Shown: positions 52,325 to 61,721, counted from the stretch's first letter. The stretch is 64,000 bases of DNA from DASQEH01 sp963765725 (GCA_963765725.1 CAVXXI010000003.1:124001-188000), one strand, 5' to 3'. Notes: a model not told the origin generated them from the letters alone. Numbers and translations: made by a program.

Positions 52325-54240
52325 CAGGTGATTTCTTCCTTGCTCGACACGATGTCGACTCTGGGCGCCGAGCTGGTGCGGGCGCCTTGTGTGGGAGTAA
52401 GTCGGACCCGGGCCACACCCGGTTGAGGAAGCTCGACCTCGAAGTCGGCTCTGCCCTGCTGTGGCGCTACCGGCGGCAGCTGCCGCTCGTGCAGCCTGTC
52501 GGCCTCGTGCAGCCGCTTCCAAAGGGTGTCGTCGGGCCAGTCGACGTCGACCGGGTACCCGGCGAGGATGTTGGAGTGCGTGCTGTCCACCCGCGCCAGC
52601 GCCGCGTCGTACGACGTGGCGTCGAGCTCGTCGACCTGGAGGTGGACGAGCCGCGCGAGACGCGGGTCGCCGTGCATCAGCTCGCCGTTGACGGTGCCGT
52701 TCCAGAGCAGGACGTCGATGGTGCCGTCGCCGTGCCGGGTCGCCCAGCCCTCGACCAGCACACCAGCGCCGTCGCCCGTGACCCGGCACGCCAGGACGTC
52801 CTCACCCTGGTGAGCCGCGAGGTGCGCGGCCCAGTACCGCGGCTTGCGCAGGTTGCCGACGGTCAGCAGTCCGAACCCGTTGTGGAACAGGGCAGGCGGC
52901 CGACCGAGCTCCTCGAAGTGGTCGCTGATCACCCAGTAGGCCAGTGCGTCCATGCGGCCCTGGACGGAGGCGTACCCGCTCAGGACGAACGGCGCACCGC
53001 TCACGCCGTCGTGGATCCGCCCGTAATGCGTCGAGCCGACTCCCCACTCCGTCCACCAGACCGGCAGGTCGGCGAATCCGTAGCGGCCGAGCGTCGCCCG
53101 GACGTCGAGGGGCAGGTTCCCATAGGTGTGCGACGTCGCGAAGTCGAAGGGGACGCTCTCCTTCTCGGCATGCGCGGCGAGCACCCCGATCCACTCCCCG
53201 GCGGCAGTCGCCGGCCCACCCACCGGAAGCCGCTCGTCGACGCTCTTCACAGCCGTGGCCGCCTCATCGTAGAGCCGGAGGTACTCAGCCTGGGTGCCGC
53301 TCCAGAACACCTCCAGGTTCGGCTCGTTCCAGACCTCGAACGGCCAGGTGGCGACCTCGTCGATGCCGTAGCGGGCGACGAGGTGGGTCGCGAGGGCCGC
53401 GACGAGGTCATGCCAGTCCTGCCACCTTCGGGGCGGCGAGATGATGCCCCGGTAGGCGAACACGGTCTGGCCCGGGTCGCGGGCGATCTGCGCCGGCATG
53501 AAGGACAGCTCGACGACCGGCTTGAGGCCGATGTCGAGGATCGTGTCGTAGATCCGGTCGACCTCGGCGAAGTCGAACGACAGGCCGTCGTCCGGCGACC
53601 GGCTGACGACACGGTTGTCGTCGTGCAGGATCGCGTGTGCCCGTACATGTCGCACCCCGAGGTCGTCGTGCGCGAGCCGCAGCGCGGAGGCGAACTCCTC
53701 ACCTATGTCGTTGCCGTGCCCGTCGTCTCGCAGGCTCAGCTGGCTCAGGCGTTCGGACCCCACCATGCGCCAGACGCGGTCGAGACGGCCGACCGTGGCG
53801 CCCGCGTCGACCACGACGTGGAGCGGGTCGGGGCCGTCGGTGAGGGTGCTGCCCGAGACCTCGTCGCTCCACTCCCATGCCGGGTAGTCCGCACCGGCGA
53901 CCGCGGCGATCCGGTAACGGTAGACGGCGCCGTCCGCGAGCCCGGTGTCGGCGAACGTCACCCCGGGCACGGCGGGCACGTCACTGCCGCCATGCTGGAC
54001 GAGCCGGGCCTCGCCGTCGGGTCCGGTGCGCTCGATCAGGTACCCGGCCGCATCGGGCACCGCGCCCCACGAGAGTCTGACGTGCCCTACCGCCGGTGTG
54101 GCCACGACGTTCGTGGGCGCCGCGAGCGCGAACTCCTCGGAGCCCGCAGCCGGGTCGGAGAGCCGGCGGTAGATCCGGCGCTCCCAGTCCTCTCGGGCCG
54201 CCCGCTCGGTCATCTCCTCGGCGTGGTCGTCGGTTGTCAT
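52324..54240 (-). CDS. GH39-like beta-glycosidase (beta-xylosidase type) with fibronectin III domain
   Basis: A 638-residue glycosidase without a signal peptide, so it is probably cytosolic. Residues about 40-135 form a fibronectin type III-like domain (APTNVVATPAVGHVRLSWGA). Residues about 140-520 are a clan A TIM barrel of GH39: the acid/base Glu is in FEVWNEPNLEVFW near residue 307 and the nucleophile Glu in VWWTEWGVG near 394. A beta-sandwich follows. GH39 comprises beta-xylosidases, alpha-iduronidases and related enzymes. It overlaps both the LacI gene and the binding-protein gene by four bases, so its job is likely to split the imported oligosaccharide. Confidence 0.88.
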   Translation of the reverse strand: MTTDDHAEEMTERAAREDWERRIYRRLSDPAAGSEEFALAAPTNVVATPAVGHVRLSWGAVPDAAGYLIERTGPDGEARLVQHGGSDVPAVPGVTFADTGLADGAVYRYRIAAVAGADYPAWEWSDEVSGSTLTDGPDPLHVVVDAGATVGRLDRVWRMVGSERLSQLSLRDDGHGNDIGEEFASALRLAHDDLGVRHVRAHAILHDDNRVVSRSPDDGLSFDFAEVDRIYDTILDIGLKPVVELSFMPAQIARDPGQTVFAYRGIISPPRRWQDWHDLVAALATHLVARYGIDEVATWPFEVWNEPNLEVFWSGTQAEYLRLYDEAATAVKSVDERLPVGGPATAAGEWIGVLAAHAEKESVPFDFATSHTYGNLPLDVRATLGRYGFADLPVWWTEWGVGSTHYGRIHDGVSGAPFVLSGYASVQGRMDALAYWVISDHFEELGRPPALFHNGFGLLTVGNLRKPRYWAAHLAAHQGEDVLACRVTGDGAGVLVEGWATRHGDGTIDVLLWNGTVNGELMHGDPRLARLVHLQVDELDATSYDAALARVDSTHSNILAGYPVDVDWPDDTLWKRLHEADRLHERQLPPVAPQQGRADFEVELPQPGVARVRLTPTQGARTSSAPRVDIVSSKEEIT

Positions 54241-55337
54241 GCGACCTTCTCCCGCCGGCCGGTGGACGTCGTGCGGCCGGATCGGTCAGCGCGGCCCGCC
54301 GCTCGGCGGGAGCCGCATCCACAGCTGCGACGGATCCTCGTCACGGTGGGAAGGACGACGGTCTGGCGCTCTGCCGTCGGCGATGCGATGCGCTGCAGGA
54401 GCAGGCTCACAGCGCTCTCTCCGACGTCGCGCATCGGCTGGTGGACCGTTGTCAACGGGGGCCTGACATGCCGTCCGGACGCAATGTCGTCGAATCCCGT
54501 GATCGCCACATCGCCCGGGACGTTGAGCTTGGCCGTGCGAAGCACACCGAGAGCGCCTATCGCCATCTCGTCGTTGCCGCAGACGATCGCCTTCGGTGGA
54601 GGGCGCGTCGCCAACAGGGTGGAGGTCGCCCTGCTGCCGCCGACCTCGGTGAAGGCGCCGTCGGCATCGGGCGTCTTGAGAACTGGGAGTCCGTGAGCCC
54701 TCATGGCGTCGCGGTAGCCGCCGAAACGCTCCATCGAGTCCGGGGACCGCGCGGGACCCCCGACGAAGACCAGGTCGGTGTAGCTGTGGACCACGATGAG
54801 GTGCTCGACCAGCGCCCGCATGGCGCCGCGGTTGTCGACGCTGACGTGGTCGTACGGGTCGCCGCGGTCCCTTGTGGAGACTGTGACGACCGGTACGGTT
54901 TGCGCGAGCGCCCGGATGTCGGCCGCCGTCACGCTGCGAGCCAGGATCACGAGCCCGTCGACCTTGCCCGCAACGGAGAACGCGAGCTCACGCCCCGACC
55001 GACCCCGGGTCGCAGCGATCAAGAGGGCATCGCCCGCCGAGGTCGCGGCCCGCTCCGCCCCGCGGATCACTTCGTCGAGGTACAGCGGTGACTCCGACTC
55101 CGCGTCGCCCGAGACGCCGAGGTCGTGGAACAGTACGCCGACGATGCCTGACCTCCGGGTGGCCAGCCCGCGCGCACGACCGTCGGGGATCCAATGCATC
55201 TCCGCTGCTACCGCGAGGACCCGGTCCCGGGTGTCGGCCGACATCCCAGCCCCGTCCCGCATCGCGCGGGAGACGGTGGCCGTCGATACACCGCTTCGGC
55301 GCGCCACCTCGTAGATCGTTGATCGGCCCCTGGTCAC
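54237..55337 (-). CDS. LacI-family transcriptional regulator
   Basis: A 366-residue repressor with the N-terminal DNA-binding domain TIYEVARRSGVSTATVSRAM and hinge VAAEMHWIPDGRARGLATRR, followed by a periplasmic-binding-like effector domain that ends IASPTAERQTVVLPTV. The extra C-terminal 30 residues are basic. It heads the GH39 / ABC-transporter operon with a four-base overlap to the GH39 gene and likely controls the whole unit and itself through the palindromes 12-46 bp upstream. The effector is probably a mono- or disaccharide released by the GH39 enzyme. Confidence 0.93.
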   Translation of the reverse strand: MTRGRSTIYEVARRSGVSTATVSRAMRDGAGMSADTRDRVLAVAAEMHWIPDGRARGLATRRSGIVGVLFHDLGVSGDAESESPLYLDEVIRGAERAATSAGDALLIAATRGRSGRELAFSVAGKVDGLVILARSVTAADIRALAQTVPVVTVSTRDRGDPYDHVSVDNRGAMRALVEHLIVVHSYTDLVFVGGPARSPDSMERFGGYRDAMRAHGLPVLKTPDADGAFTEVGGSRATSTLLATRPPPKAIVCGNDEMAIGALGVLRTAKLNVPGDVAITGFDDIASGRHVRPPLTTVHQPMRDVGESAVSLLLQRIASPTAERQTVVLPTVTRIRRSCGCGSRRAAGRADRSGRTTSTGRREKVA

Positions 55338-55348
55338 GGCCCTCCTGG

Positions 55349-55383
55349 TTAAGCGGTTACGTAGTTAAGCGCTTACGTAACCA
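55349..55383. promoter_or_regulatory. LacI-type operator with nested palindromes
   Basis: Two LacI-like half-palindromes lie in tandem just upstream of the regulator: TTAAGCGGTTAC and TTAAGCGCTTAC (core AGCGCT). The outer arms GGTTACGTA (from 55355) and TACGTAACC (to 55383) form a second, 9-bp inverted repeat around the inner palindrome. The distance to the GTG/ATG start (about 12 bp to the near edge) suits autorepression. Confidence 0.75.
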
Positions 55384-55479
55384 CTGCCCGGCCCCCGCGT
55401 CAAGGGTGGCACGTCAGGTGGCGACGGCTGAGGGCGCCCGCGCTCCGTCGCCTCTGCCGTGTCGGTCGTGCGCCGGCCC

Positions 55480-55833
55480 TCAGCCCCGGGGTTGAGCCGG
55501 GTTCGTGGGATCGCCGTGGGACGGGGGGTTGGCCGGCGGGCCGCTTGTCTCGGGGCCGACCTTCGAGCCGCCTTGGGCTGACTGCGCGGACGCGGGAGTG
55601 GAAGCCTGTGGGTCCCCGCCTGTCAGACCCGCACCCGACTCGACCGCGGCGAGGCGGTGCTCGAGCACCTGCAGGACCGGCAGCCGGTTGCCGTGCCCGC
55701 GCTCGTATGCCAGCAGCTGACGCAGCGCCTCGGCGTCGAGGCTGCCGATGCGGGTGGGCAGCTCACCGAGTGTCAGATGGTCGTAGTCCGGTACCGGCAG
55801 CTCGTCGCGGTCAAGACTGCTCTGCTCCGTCAC
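55480..55833 (-). CDS. Small conserved actinobacterial protein of unknown function
   Basis: A 117-residue protein started at GTG 55833, behind an excellent AAGGAGG site. Residues about 5-65 form a compact helical domain (VPDYDHLTLGELPTRIGSLD then ALRQLLAYERGHGNRLPVLQ) with the pattern YDxLTLxxLxxRIxxLDxxxLxxLLxYExxH that recurs in actinobacterial small proteins without known function. The C-terminal half is a disordered Pro/Ser/Gly-rich tail. It has no signal peptide. It is divergent from the RecQ-like gene, sharing a gap of 216 bp; no functional link can be drawn. Confidence 0.75.
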   Translation of the reverse strand: MTEQSSLDRDELPVPDYDHLTLGELPTRIGSLDAEALRQLLAYERGHGNRLPVLQVLEHRLAAVESGAGLTGGDPQASTPASAQSAQGGSKVGPETSGPPANPPSHGDPTNPAQPRG

Positions 55834-56049
55834 GGTGGTCCTCCTTGCGTTGGCGCCGACGCGACGCACACGACAATGCATGAACCGCCGGCTGCGGCCG
55901 ATCTGGCTGGCTGACCGGTGGTCACGGCCAGGCCTGGCATGGATGTACCCACGGGACGGCCGCCGTACCCGCGACCGGGGACGTCGGGAAACCTGTCCGA
56001 ATGCCATACGCGCGCTTAGCCGCCCCGCTACCGGGTACAACTGCCCGGC

Positions 56050-57777
56050 GTGCAGGCAGAGTCGAGGGATGTCGCGGTGTCGGACGAGGTAACGGTCGAG
56101 AGGCTCCGAGAGGTGGCCGACGACCTGTTCGGTCTCGACGAGCTGCGGCCGGCCCAGGTCGAGGCGACGACAGCCGTTCTCGACGGCCGTGATGTGCTGC
56201 TCATCCTCCCGACCGGAGCCGGCAAGTCGCTGGCGTACCAGCTCCCTGCCGTGCTGATCAACGGTCCGACGGTCGTCATCTCACCACTCCTGGCTCTTCA
56301 GCGCGACCAGATCGACCGCCTACAGGCCCGAGGCGAGCAGACGCGCGCCGTACGGCTCAGCTCGGCGGAGACCCCAGCGCAGCGCGCCCAAGCCCTTGCG
56401 GAGGTGGCCGACGGCGCGGAGTTCCTGTTCCTGGCGCCCGAGCAGCTCGCCAACGTCGACGTGCTCGAGCACGTGGCCGACCTGAAGCCGACGCTGGTTG
56501 CTGTTGACGAGGCCCATTGCGTCTCCACCTGGGGCCACGACTTCCGGCCCGACTATCTGCGGCTCGGTGAGCTCATCGAGCAGCTGGGTGCACCGCGGAT
56601 CGTCGCGCTGACGGCAACGGCTGCTCCGCCCGTGCGCGACGACATCGTGAGCAGGCTCAGGCTGAAGCGTGCCCTGACGATCGTCAAGGGACTGGCCCGC
56701 GACAATATCGCCCTGTCCGTCGAACGCTGCGTCACCAGGGAGGACCAGGAGCGGGCGGTCCGGGAGCGAGTGCTGTCGACGACCGGCCCGGGCATCGTGT
56801 ACGTGGGCACGCGCAAGGCGGCGGAGGAATACGCCGACACCTTCGTGCAGTCCGGCCGCCGCGCCGAGGCGTACCACGCAGGACTGCGCAAGAGCCTGCG
56901 CGACGACGTCCAGGCCCGGTTCTTCGACGGCGGTACCGACGTGATCGTCGCGACGTCGGCCTTTGGCATGGGGCTCGACAAACCCGACATCCGGTTCGTG
57001 TTCCATGCGAACGTGCCGGATTCCCCCGACGCGTACTACCAGGAGGTCGGACGGGCCGGACGCGATGGCGAGCCGTCCGTAGCCGTCCTCTTCTACCGGC
57101 CGGAGGACCTGTCCCTCGCCCGGTTCTTCACCGCGGGGGTCCCAAGGTCGGACGACGTGGCCCGAGTCGTCGGCGCTGTCGACGGGTGGGACCTCGCTGC
57201 CATGGACCGGCGTGGCCTGGCGGAGCGCCTCGGGATGGGGCCGCGGCGGCTCGGGCGCATCCTCGGTCTGCTCAGCGAGGTGTCGGTCGAGGCGTCGGGT
57301 ACGTCCGGCTCTGCCGCCGGGGGCGGCTCTGGCGTAGATGCCGACACCGACGGCGCCGATGACACTGAGGACCGCGAGCAGCGGAGGGCCGGGCTTGTCG
57401 AGGCGATATCGGCTCGGGCGGAGGCACACCGGGCCCTACAGAAGTCACGCATCGAGATGATGCGTGCGTACGCCGAGACGACCTCGTGTCGTCGGCAGTT
57501 CCTGCTCGGCTACTTCGGGGAGGAGTCCAGTGACCTCTGCGGCAGGTGCGACAACTGCCGGGAGGGCTGGTCGTCTGCCGCGGAAGCCGAGACTCCACTC
57601 GACGACGCGGCCACTTTCGTCGTCCAGAGCCGGGTGGAGCATGTGGAGTTCGGCTCGGGCGTCGTCATGAGCGTCGAGGGCGACGTCGTCACGGTCCTCT
57701 TCGAGACTGTCGGTTACCGGACGCTCCACCTGCCTACCGTGCTCGAGCGTGAGTTGCTCACCGGTGGCCGTGGCTAG
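56050..57777 (+). CDS. RecQ-family ATP-dependent DNA helicase
   Basis: A 575-residue superfamily 2 helicase. Walker A is LPTGAGKSLAYQLPA near residue 52, the DEAH box VAVDEAHCVSTWGHDFRPDY near 152, and motif VI YYQEVGRAGRDG near 335. The RecQ zinc-binding site is CRRQFLLGYF...LCGRCDNC near 480-505. Instead of the HRDC domain of E. coli RecQ it ends in a small beta-rich segment, VEHVEFGSGVVMSVEGDVVT, resembling the Tudor-like tails of UvrD/PcrA helicases. It unwinds DNA in repair and recombination. The GTG start lacks a strong ribosome site. Confidence 0.93.
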   Translation: MQAESRDVAVSDEVTVERLREVADDLFGLDELRPAQVEATTAVLDGRDVLLILPTGAGKSLAYQLPAVLINGPTVVISPLLALQRDQIDRLQARGEQTRAVRLSSAETPAQRAQALAEVADGAEFLFLAPEQLANVDVLEHVADLKPTLVAVDEAHCVSTWGHDFRPDYLRLGELIEQLGAPRIVALTATAAPPVRDDIVSRLRLKRALTIVKGLARDNIALSVERCVTREDQERAVRERVLSTTGPGIVYVGTRKAAEEYADTFVQSGRRAEAYHAGLRKSLRDDVQARFFDGGTDVIVATSAFGMGLDKPDIRFVFHANVPDSPDAYYQEVGRAGRDGEPSVAVLFYRPEDLSLARFFTAGVPRSDDVARVVGAVDGWDLAAMDRRGLAERLGMGPRRLGRILGLLSEVSVEASGTSGSAAGGGSGVDADTDGADDTEDREQRRAGLVEAISARAEAHRALQKSRIEMMRAYAETTSCRRQFLLGYFGEESSDLCGRCDNCREGWSSAAEAETPLDDAATFVVQSRVEHVEFGSGVVMSVEGDVVTVLFETVGYRTLHLPTVLERELLTGGRG

Positions 57778-57815
57778 ACGCTCACACTGTCCGCCTCGCG
57801 CCTAGGGTTCGGGGC

Positions 57816-58463
57816 ATGCCGGATGCCCATCCGATCTTCGCAACCGTCTTCGCGACGGTGGCCGCGCTCGGCGAGCGCACCGGCTACGGCCGTCGTCGAG
57901 CTGAGGCCCTTGCGGGCGCGACCGGCAGACTGCTCATCGTCGGGCTCGGTCCTGGGCACGATCTACATCACCTTCCGGCCACCGTCACCGACGTGGTGGC
58001 AGTCGAGCCGGAGCCGACGATGCGCCGGTACTGCGCGAGGCGGGTGGACCGTTCACCGGTGACCACGCGCCTCGTCGCGGCCGTAGCAGAGGAGCTGCCC
58101 CTTCCGGACGAGTGTGTGGATGCCGCTTTGGTGGCCTTGGTGCTCTGCTCCGTTGCGGACCCGGCGGCTGCCGCTGCCGAAATCCATCGGGTCCTACGCC
58201 CAACCGGCACACTGCATGTCCTCGAACACGTCCACGCGCTGCCAGGCAGTCGGCTGGCTGGCTGGCAGGACCGGCTCGACCCGCTGTGGTCGGGCCTGGC
58301 CGCGGGCTGCCACGTCACCCGAGACACGCGCGAGGTTCTGCGCATCGCCGGCTTCGACACCGGCCGGCTGCGCAAGGCGAACGTGATGCTCGCTCCGCCG
58401 TTGGTGGCACCTCACGTGGTAGGGACTGCCCGCCGTCTCGCTCGGCCCTGGCAGGTCACTTAG
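57816..58463 (+). CDS. Class I SAM-dependent methyltransferase
   Basis: A 215-residue Methyltransf_11-type enzyme. The SAM site is RLLIVGLGPGHDLHHLPATV (glycine-rich loop) with the acidic DVVAVEPEPTM, and motif IV region ELPLPDECVDAALVALVLCS. The C-terminal half (HVLEHVHALPGSRLAGWQDRLDP) resembles the METTL7/UbiE-like branch. It is cytosolic. It stands 38 bp after the RecQ-like gene in the same direction. The substrate is unknown. Confidence 0.85.
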   Translation: MPDAHPIFATVFATVAALGERTGYGRRRAEALAGATGRLLIVGLGPGHDLHHLPATVTDVVAVEPEPTMRRYCARRVDRSPVTTRLVAAVAEELPLPDECVDAALVALVLCSVADPAAAAAEIHRVLRPTGTLHVLEHVHALPGSRLAGWQDRLDPLWSGLAAGCHVTRDTREVLRIAGFDTGRLRKANVMLAPPLVAPHVVGTARRLARPWQVT

Positions 58464-58653
58464 GTAGGGCCGGTGCTGCGCGGGTTCACCCACAGGCAGG
58501 CGTTCGTCGGCCGGCTGTCCACAGCGGCGTTCGGGTGTACGGACATGTCGGTCGTTTTATTCCATACGTACATGTGTTCGAACAACGGTGAGGCCCGGCA
58601 TCGCCCCTCCGCGGGGAGTTGCCGGACTCCGAGCGGGCGAGTTGACTGAGGAG

Positions 58654-60345
58654 ATGCCGTCGTCCGGCTCGGGAAAGGGTCCCAAGGATGCGCTGGCGGC
58701 CTACCGCCGCAAGCGCGACTTCTCGCGGACACCCGAACCGGCGGGCGAGGCAACAGCGGCGGGAACCGCCCGGCCCGCACCGGGGACTGCCGCGTCGGCG
58801 GGAGCGGGAGCCGTCGGCGAGACGGCCTTCCGCCGTTACGTCGTCCAGCGCCACCGTGCGCGCCGACTCCACTACGACTTCCGGCTCGAGGTCGACGGGG
58901 TGCTGGTGAGCTGGGCCGTGCCGAAGGGTCCCACTCTGGACCCCGACGTACGACGGGCCGCCTTCCACGTCGAGGACCACCCCATCGAGTACTTCGATTT
59001 CGAGGGAGTGATCCCGGCCGGTGAGTACGGCGGCGGCGATGTCATCGTCTGGGACGCGGGGCAGTGGGCGCCGGAGCCGCACAAGAGCGGTAAACCGGCC
59101 GATCCGGCACGAGCCATCGCCAGGGGCGAGCTGCACCTCGACATGTGGGGCGACAAGCTGCAGGGCCGCTTCATCCTCGTCCGGACCAGCTCCGACGGGT
59201 CCGGTGACAAGGACGAGTGGCTGCTGTTGCACAAGCACGACGAGTACGCCGTAGGGGGCTGGAACGCCGAAGACCACCCCAAGTCGGTGCTCAGTGGGCG
59301 GACCAACGACGAGGTAAAGGCCGATCCCGACCGGATGTGGCGATCTGATCTGCCAGCCGCCCGAGCCTCCGTGCCGCTCAAGGCCGCACCGGTCGAGACA
59401 GCCGCCACTGGCGACCTGGAGGCGCTGGACGCCCTCGGCACATCAGGCACCTGGCAGGTCTTCGGCCGCGAGCTCAAGGTCACCAACCTCGACAAGGTGC
59501 TCTTCCCGGCCCGCCCCGGCGAGGAGGCGGTCACCAAGCGGGACCTCATCCGGTACTCCGCCCAGATCGCGCCGGTCCTGTTGCCCTACCTCAGCCGGCG
59601 AGCGCTCAACCTGCACCGCTATCCGAACGGCGCGGAGTCCAAGGGCTTCTGGCACAAGGAGGTCCCGAAGCACGCACCGGACTGGCTGCCGCGCTGGGAC
59701 AACCCGGAGGCCGATCCCGGCGAGACCCGCACCTACCTTGTCGTCGACGAGCCTGCCGCGCTCGTGTGGGCGGCGAACTTCGGCGCGCTGGAGTGGCACG
59801 CCTGGACGTCGCGCGTCGACCAGCCACGCAGCCCGACGTACGCGCTGATCGACCTGGACCCTGGGCCGCGGACGAGCTGGGAAAACCTGCTCACGCTCGC
59901 ACGGCTCCACCGGACCGCCTTCGAGCACATGGGCGTTGTCGCTCGCCCCAAGGTCACCGGCCGCCGGGGGATCCAGATCTGGGTACCGATCGCCCGGGGA
60001 CCCGACTTCGGCACGACCCGCGCCTGGGTCGAACGGTTGTCCAAGAGCGTCGGCATGGTGGTGCCGGAGCTCGTCAGCTGGAAGTGGAACGTCGACGAGC
60101 GCGAGGGGTTGGCCCGCCTCGACTACACCCAGAACGCGATCAACAAGACGCTGGTCGCGCCGTACAGTCCCCGGCCGGCGGCCGGTGCTCCGGTCTCGGC
60201 GCCGATCGACTGGGACGAGCTGGACGATCCCAGCCTGTCGCCGGACGGATATACGATCCGCACCATCGGCGACCGCATCGCCGCGAAGGGTGACCTGTTC
60301 GCCGACGTACTCCATCACGCCCAGCGCCTGCCCGTCATCAGATAG
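58654..60345 (+). CDS. ligD: LigD-type NHEJ protein: 3'-phosphoesterase and polymerase domains, no ligase
   Basis: A protein of about 563 residues. Residues about 55-210 are the 3'-phosphoesterase domain (HRARRLHYDFRLEVDG with the catalytic His; AGEYGGGDVIVWDAG). Residues about 265-560 are the primase-polymerase domain with the metal-binding ALIDLDPGPRTSWE near 397, FWHKEVPKHAPDWLPRW and NAINKTLVAPYS. The ATP-dependent ligase domain found in Mycobacterium LigD is absent, a split arrangement common in actinobacteria. It processes ends in Ku-dependent non-homologous end joining; no ku gene lies in the window. The start is uncertain: ATG 58654, TTG 58642 and GTG 58588 are in frame. TGTTCGAACA (58575-58584) lies in the upstream region. 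Confidence 0.88.
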   Translation: MPSSGSGKGPKDALAAYRRKRDFSRTPEPAGEATAAGTARPAPGTAASAGAGAVGETAFRRYVVQRHRARRLHYDFRLEVDGVLVSWAVPKGPTLDPDVRRAAFHVEDHPIEYFDFEGVIPAGEYGGGDVIVWDAGQWAPEPHKSGKPADPARAIARGELHLDMWGDKLQGRFILVRTSSDGSGDKDEWLLLHKHDEYAVGGWNAEDHPKSVLSGRTNDEVKADPDRMWRSDLPAARASVPLKAAPVETAATGDLEALDALGTSGTWQVFGRELKVTNLDKVLFPARPGEEAVTKRDLIRYSAQIAPVLLPYLSRRALNLHRYPNGAESKGFWHKEVPKHAPDWLPRWDNPEADPGETRTYLVVDEPAALVWAANFGALEWHAWTSRVDQPRSPTYALIDLDPGPRTSWENLLTLARLHRTAFEHMGVVARPKVTGRRGIQIWVPIARGPDFGTTRAWVERLSKSVGMVVPELVSWKWNVDEREGLARLDYTQNAINKTLVAPYSPRPAAGAPVSAPIDWDELDDPSLSPDGYTIRTIGDRIAAKGDLFADVLHHAQRLPVIR

Positions 60346-60422
60346 CGATCCAGCGGCTGTATCACATCATCCGCAGACCGCTCCTACGGGTCACGGAAGA
60401 AGAAGGACAACCAGGAGGACCG

Positions 60423-60935
60423 ATGAACATACGCGGACGACTCTTCGTCCCCATGGCGGCCGCGGCGCTGGCATGCGGCACGCTCACGCTCGCCCCGGCC
60501 GGGGCGGTGCCCGCAGCCTCGACCACGAGCTGCTCCGGAGCGCAACTCGGGGCGCACCTCGGCTTGTCGGAAGGCGCGGCCGGTACGACCTACCAGGTCG
60601 TCCGCTTCCGCAACCACGGCTCCTCGGCGTGCATCCTCGACGGCTTCCCGCGGTTCGTCTACCTCGACGCCGCCGGCAGCCAGATCGGGTACGCCGCCCA
60701 GCCAACCGGCACGCACCACGCGGTGACGATCCAGCCCGACCACGTCGCCGTCGGGGCGCTCGGCATCCCCGCCTACCAGAACTTCCCGAGGGCTCGCTGC
60801 CACCCACGGCACGCCACGGCGATCCGCGTCACGGCACCGGGCACGCACAAGCACCAAACGCTGCCGCTGTCCGTCACGGTGTGCACCACGAAGTTCGGCC
60901 GATCGACGTCACTCGCTGTTCGGCACCGGTTCTGA
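60423..60935 (+). CDS. Secreted DUF4232 protein
   Basis: A 170-residue exported protein with signal peptide LFVPMAAAALACGTLTLAPAGA. The mature part is a DUF4232 beta-sandwich: VVRFRNHGSSACILDGFPRF with a conserved Cys, and a second Cys near the end (LPLSVTVCTT), likely disulfide-linked. DUF4232 proteins are abundant in Streptomyces and Mycobacterium secretomes and have no known function. AGGAGG precedes the ATG. The 3' end overlaps the PIG-L gene on the other strand by 27 bp. Confidence 0.85.
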   Translation: MNIRGRLFVPMAAAALACGTLTLAPAGAVPAASTTSCSGAQLGAHLGLSEGAAGTTYQVVRFRNHGSSACILDGFPRFVYLDAAGSQIGYAAQPTGTHHAVTIQPDHVAVGALGIPAYQNFPRARCHPRHATAIRVTAPGTHKHQTLPLSVTVCTTKFGRSTSLAVRHRF

Positions 60936-61721
60936 GCCTGCTGCCTCCGCCTCCCGCGCGGCCCGCATCGCCTCCAGGGCGATCGGCGGCGGCGAGTGGA
61001 AGTCGAACGCGCGGAAGAGCACGGCGTTCCCCACGCCCATCGCCCGACCTTGCATCGCCGTGATCCCGCTGATCATGGCCCGCGCGGGTGGATGGCCGGG
61101 AATGCCCGCCAGGTACTCGCGGTGCGCCTCGAGTGAGGCGATGCCCCTACCGACCGCGTCACCCGTGACGTCGACGCCATGCGTCGGACGCGGGTCTCCG
61201 GCGACCAGCAGCCACCTCACGGACCAGGGCTCGAGCCCCTCGTCCAGCAGCTCGGGGAACACCCACCGGTTGCCGGCGTCACGGACCGCGTCCAAGGCGG
61301 CAAGACCGGCAACCCGGTGGTCGGACTGGTTGAGCCCGGCCACGAACTCCACCTCCCACGTGCCGACCAGCACCGCCTCCGGCCGGTACGCGCGGATCGC
61401 ACGTGCGATGTCGCGTCGCATCAGCATCGAGTACTCCAGCACGCCGTCGGGGTAGTCGAGGAAGTCGACCTGGGACACGCCGACCTGGCGGGAGCCGGCG
61501 ATCTGCTCCTGCATGCGCAGCGGCGCCGTTCGGTCCGGTGCACTCGCGTCCATGCCCGCCTCGCCCCTCGTCAACAGCAAATAGGCGACGTCGATGCCCG
61601 TAGCCGTCCAGGCCGCGACGGCCGACGAAGCGCCGTACTCCACGTCGTCGGGATGGGCGACCACGCAGAGCACGCGGCCAAAGGCTTGGTCGGGGAAGGG
61701 GGGAATGCGGTCAGAACTCAT
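60909..61721 (-). CDS. PIG-L-family N-acetylglucosaminyl deacetylase
   Basis: A 270-residue zinc-dependent deacetylase. The metal site is VLCVVAHPDDVEYGASSAVA near residue 18 (His, Asp, Asp) and a later His in LNQSDHRVAGLAAL. This is the LmbE/MshB-like family that removes acetyl groups from GlcNAc-type substrates, including the mycothiol precursor and antibiotic intermediates. The ATG at 61721 gives the family N-terminus; a longer frame reaching 62099 has no homology. It is not next to mycothiol or glycan genes, so the substrate is open. Confidence 0.9.
   Translation of the reverse strand: MSSDRIPPFPDQAFGRVLCVVAHPDDVEYGASSAVAAWTATGIDVAYLLLTRGEAGMDASAPDRTAPLRMQEQIAGSRQVGVSQVDFLDYPDGVLEYSMLMRRDIARAIRAYRPEAVLVGTWEVEFVAGLNQSDHRVAGLAALDAVRDAGNRWVFPELLDEGLEPWSVRWLLVAGDPRPTHGVDVTGDAVGRGIASLEAHREYLAGIPGHPPARAMISGITAMQGRAMGVGNAVLFRAFDFHSPPPIALEAMRAAREAEAAGSEPVPNSE

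Noticed and set aside
58575..58584. LexA/SOS box upstream of ligD
   Set aside because: TGTTCGAACA is palindromic but has the order GTTC-GAAC; the actinobacterial LexA site is GAAC-N4-GTTC. The nearby ATGTCGGTC does not have a matching -10 at the PafBC spacing.
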